DNA of 8,153 bases from the NCBI GenBank assembly GCA_023390215.1, contig JAEWDG010000330.1, forward strand, positions 1-8,153, given 5' to 3'. How positions within the stretch are numbered: position 1 is the stretch's first letter; each line of letters opens with the position of its first letter. This document shows positions 6,623-8,153 of the stretch, in pieces. Source of the DNA: Bacteroidota bacterium. GTDB taxonomy: Bacteria; Bacteroidota; Bacteroidia; Chitinophagales; Chitinophagaceae. The notes under the pieces were generated by a model that was not told the DNA's origin, searched no databases, and was given only the letters and a program-made list of their open reading frames with translations. Position numbers and translations under genes: made by a program.

Positions 6623-7090
6623 ATGAAACAGAGTGCGGGATTAATTCCTTATCGGTTTAAGAAAAAAACGCCCGAATATTTTTTAGTACATCCCGGCGGA
6701 CCATTCTGGAAAAATAAAGATGCGCATGCGTGGTCAATTTCCAAAGGTGAGTTCGTTGAAGAAGAAGCTTTAACGGCAGCGTTTAGGGAATTTGAAGAAG
6801 AGACCGGTATGCGGGCTGATGGAAAACTCATTCAACTTAACCCGGTAAAGCAATCTTCGGGAAAGTTGATTCATGCCTGGGGTATCGCTTTCGATTTTGA
6901 TCATGAAAAAATCAGGAGCAATGTATTTGAAATGGAATGGCCTCCAAAATCCGGAAAAAAAGCCTCGTTCCCTGAAGTTGATAAAGGAGCGTGGTTTTCA
7001 TTAAAAGATGCTGAAGAAAAAATAATTAAAGCACAGTTCGCAATGCTCGTTGAATTGGAAAGGAAATTATTGGATAATGTAATGATCTAA
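6623..7090 (+). CDS. Nudix hydrolase (MutT-like)
   Basis: Small soluble 155-residue hydrolase expected to cleave a nucleoside diphosphate linked to another group (NDP-X), using a divalent metal bound by the Nudix-box glutamates; the substrate is unknown. The first 25 residues read MKQSAGLIPYRF and the first core strand follows. HPGGPFW (23-29) precedes WSISKGEF (37-44). The Nudix box spans Gly42 to Met63, with REFEEETGM (55-63) carrying the catalytic glutamates. The box is one residue short: from Gly42 to Arg55 there are 12 intervening residues instead of the canonical 13. The frame is open back to ATG 6551, but that stretch encodes the conserved 3' end of rnpB, so ATG 6623 is the credible start. 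No clear promoter or Shine-Dalgarno sequence is seen; TATTTTTTG at 6603-6611 is one base longer than the consensus. HPGGPFW-type Nudix proteins are often annotated only as MutT-like. Confidence 0.88.
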   Translation: MKQSAGLIPYRFKKKTPEYFLVHPGGPFWKNKDAHAWSISKGEFVEEEALTAAFREFEEETGMRADGKLIQLNPVKQSSGKLIHAWGIAFDFDHEKIRSNVFEMEWPPKSGKKASFPEVDKGAWFSLKDAEEKIIKAQFAMLVELERKLLDNVMI

Positions 7091-7232
7091 ATGTATGATG
7101 TATGATTTGTGAATTTTTGATTTTGTTCTGTGATCAATAGCAAATTGAACTCATCTAAAAAGGAATAAAATCTATGTTAATCAGCAAGACTTTGAGAAAA
7201 TTTCTTATAGCGCTCAGCGATTGAGCAAATAT

Positions 7233-8153
7233 TCACAGAAGGGATTCGCCGAAACGCATTCCGTTAAAAATGCGCTGCTTTATCTCTTCCCATTCATCAC
7301 TGATGAAACTGAAGTAAACGCTATCTCTTTTACTGCCATCGGAATTAATCATATGTCTTCGCAAGGTGCCCTCTTCCTTTGCGCCGATTTTTCGCATTGC
7401 AGCCTGTGACCGGAGATTAAGTGAACTTGTCTTCAGTTCAATCCTATGTAAATCCAGCACATCAAATCCATAACTCAGTAATAAGAATTTAACCTGCTTA
7501 TTCAATCCCGTTCCCTGAAACGCAGCACCATACCAGGTCCATCCGATCTCCAGTTTTTTATTTGCCAGATCGATGTTCCCATAACGGGTTGAACCTGCAT
7601 ACTGATTGCGGATTTTGTCGAACACGGCAAAGGGATATGCAATCCCTTTGAATCGGTCTTGAATCGCCGTGTGAAAATAGGACGCAAATTCTGTTTCGTT
7701 ATTGATCCTGGTTGAGGTCAGTTCCCAGAGCCGCTTATCTTTTGCAATTTCCCAAAGGGTAGAATAATGTGTTTGGGACAGCGGTTCGAGCCGCACATAT
7801 TCATTTTCCAGGATTAGATTATTAGCAGTAAAATCCTTTCTTAGTTTTTGTTTTATCAACCCTGCAACAATTTTATCTATCGGAAGTGTTACGCTTTCTT
7901 CGCTGAAATCATCAGCATTTATAAAACGAAAGGTTTCTGTTTCTTTTTTTTGCGCATAGACTGCAAGTTGCGCCGCACCGAAATCGAAGGGTTTATCCCG
8001 CAAAGGAATTTTTATTGGATCCAGTGCTTTCACCTTATAATAAATGGAGATGATCTGATGCTCCGGGTTAAAGGCGCTTTGCTGAAAATAATCTGTTGTG
8101 TACAAATGTTCGCCAACCTCTACACGAAGATTCATTTCTTCCATGAATTCTCT
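7233..8153 (-). CDS. Nudix-GNAT fusion protein (5' partial)
   Basis: The frame is open to the right edge: codons before the ATG at 8144 read Arg-Glu-Phe. REFMEEMNLRV is thus the second half of a Nudix box (REUxEExGU, with Asn in place of the usual Gly), so the ATG is internal and the true start lies beyond the window. Numbering from that ATG, residues 1-100 are the rest of a Nudix fold (VGEHLYTTDYFQQ, HQIISIYYKV, ETFRFINADD, LPIDKIVAGLI). After a linker, residues 110-290 form a RimJ/RimL-like GNAT acetyltransferase: ENEYVRLEPL (113-122), LEIGWTWYGAAFQGTGLN (198-215, acetyl-CoA-binding region), LHRIELKTSSLNLRSQAAMRKIGAKEEG (232-259, given by position). The GNAT half likely transfers acetyl from acetyl-CoA to an amine, and the Nudix half likely hydrolyses a nucleotide-type substrate. 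Neither substrate can be inferred. About 60 N-terminal residues should be missing. Convergent with the other Nudix gene. Confidence 0.85.
   Translation of the reverse strand, partial: REFMEEMNLRVEVGEHLYTTDYFQQSAFNPEHQIISIYYKVKALDPIKIPLRDKPFDFGAAQLAVYAQKKETETFRFINADDFSEESVTLPIDKIVAGLIKQKLRKDFTANNLILENEYVRLEPLSQTHYSTLWEIAKDKRLWELTSTRINNETEFASYFHTAIQDRFKGIAYPFAVFDKIRNQYAGSTRYGNIDLANKKLEIGWTWYGAAFQGTGLNKQVKFLLLSYGFDVLDLHRIELKTSSLNLRSQAAMRKIGAKEEGTLRRHMINSDGSKRDSVYFSFISDEWEEIKQRIFNGMRFGESLL

Noticed and set aside
7091..7106. Tandem ATGTATG heptamer after the Nudix gene
   Set aside because: Only two copies in AT-rich intergenic sequence; no sign of an array or attachment site.
7134..7148. TCAAT/ATTGA inverted repeat between the convergent Nudix genes
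   Set aside because: A 5-bp AT-rich stem without a T-tract; expected by chance.
7208..7228. GCTCA/TGAGC hairpin as a terminator for the Nudix-GNAT gene
   Set aside because: Only a 5-bp stem, and no T-tract follows on the minus strand.
8142..8144. ATG at 8144 as the start of the acetyltransferase gene
   Set aside because: The three codons upstream are open and complete a Nudix REFxEE motif, so the Met is internal.

Overview
This window looks like an ordinary stretch of chromosome from a member of the Bacteroidota, plausibly a Chitinophaga- or Sphingobacterium-like lineage. Three things suggest this. The Bacteroidota-type -7 promoter element TAnnTTTG sits just upstream of several genes. Shine-Dalgarno sequences are essentially absent. 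The window also encodes a DUF2027-like/Smr protein of a type I associate with this phylum. The species call is inference.

Layout, left to right. (1) A plus-strand run of three genes: an amino-acid permease of the APC superfamily, CAT type (5' end outside the window), a KOW-like plus Smr-domain protein, and an NhaD-type Na+/H+ antiporter. (2) A convergent minus-strand pair that is probably co-transcribed: a CPA-type cation:proton antiporter followed 12 bp later by a YitT/DUF2179 membrane protein. The YitT gene ends exactly where nhaD ends. (3) A 67-bp divergent intergenic region with promoter elements and two small palindromes, then the class A RNase P RNA gene (rnpB) on the plus strand, ending at a T-tract. 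(4) A small Nudix hydrolase gene starting 26 bp after rnpB. (5) A convergent minus-strand gene that runs off the right edge and encodes a Nudix domain fused to a GNAT acetyltransferase.

The membrane genes cover amino-acid uptake and Na+/H+ (or K+/H+) exchange, so a role in ion and pH homeostasis is reasonable. Nothing shows that they form one dedicated pathway. The two Nudix genes face each other across 142 bp.

I see no mobile element, CRISPR array, tRNA or obvious defence system, and no gene-free stretch longer than 300 bp apart from the rnpB RNA gene. The points most worth following up are the Nudix-GNAT fusion, the promoter spacing that implies leaderless mRNAs (calibrated by the 5' end of rnpB), and the altered ion-site motifs in the CPA antiporter.
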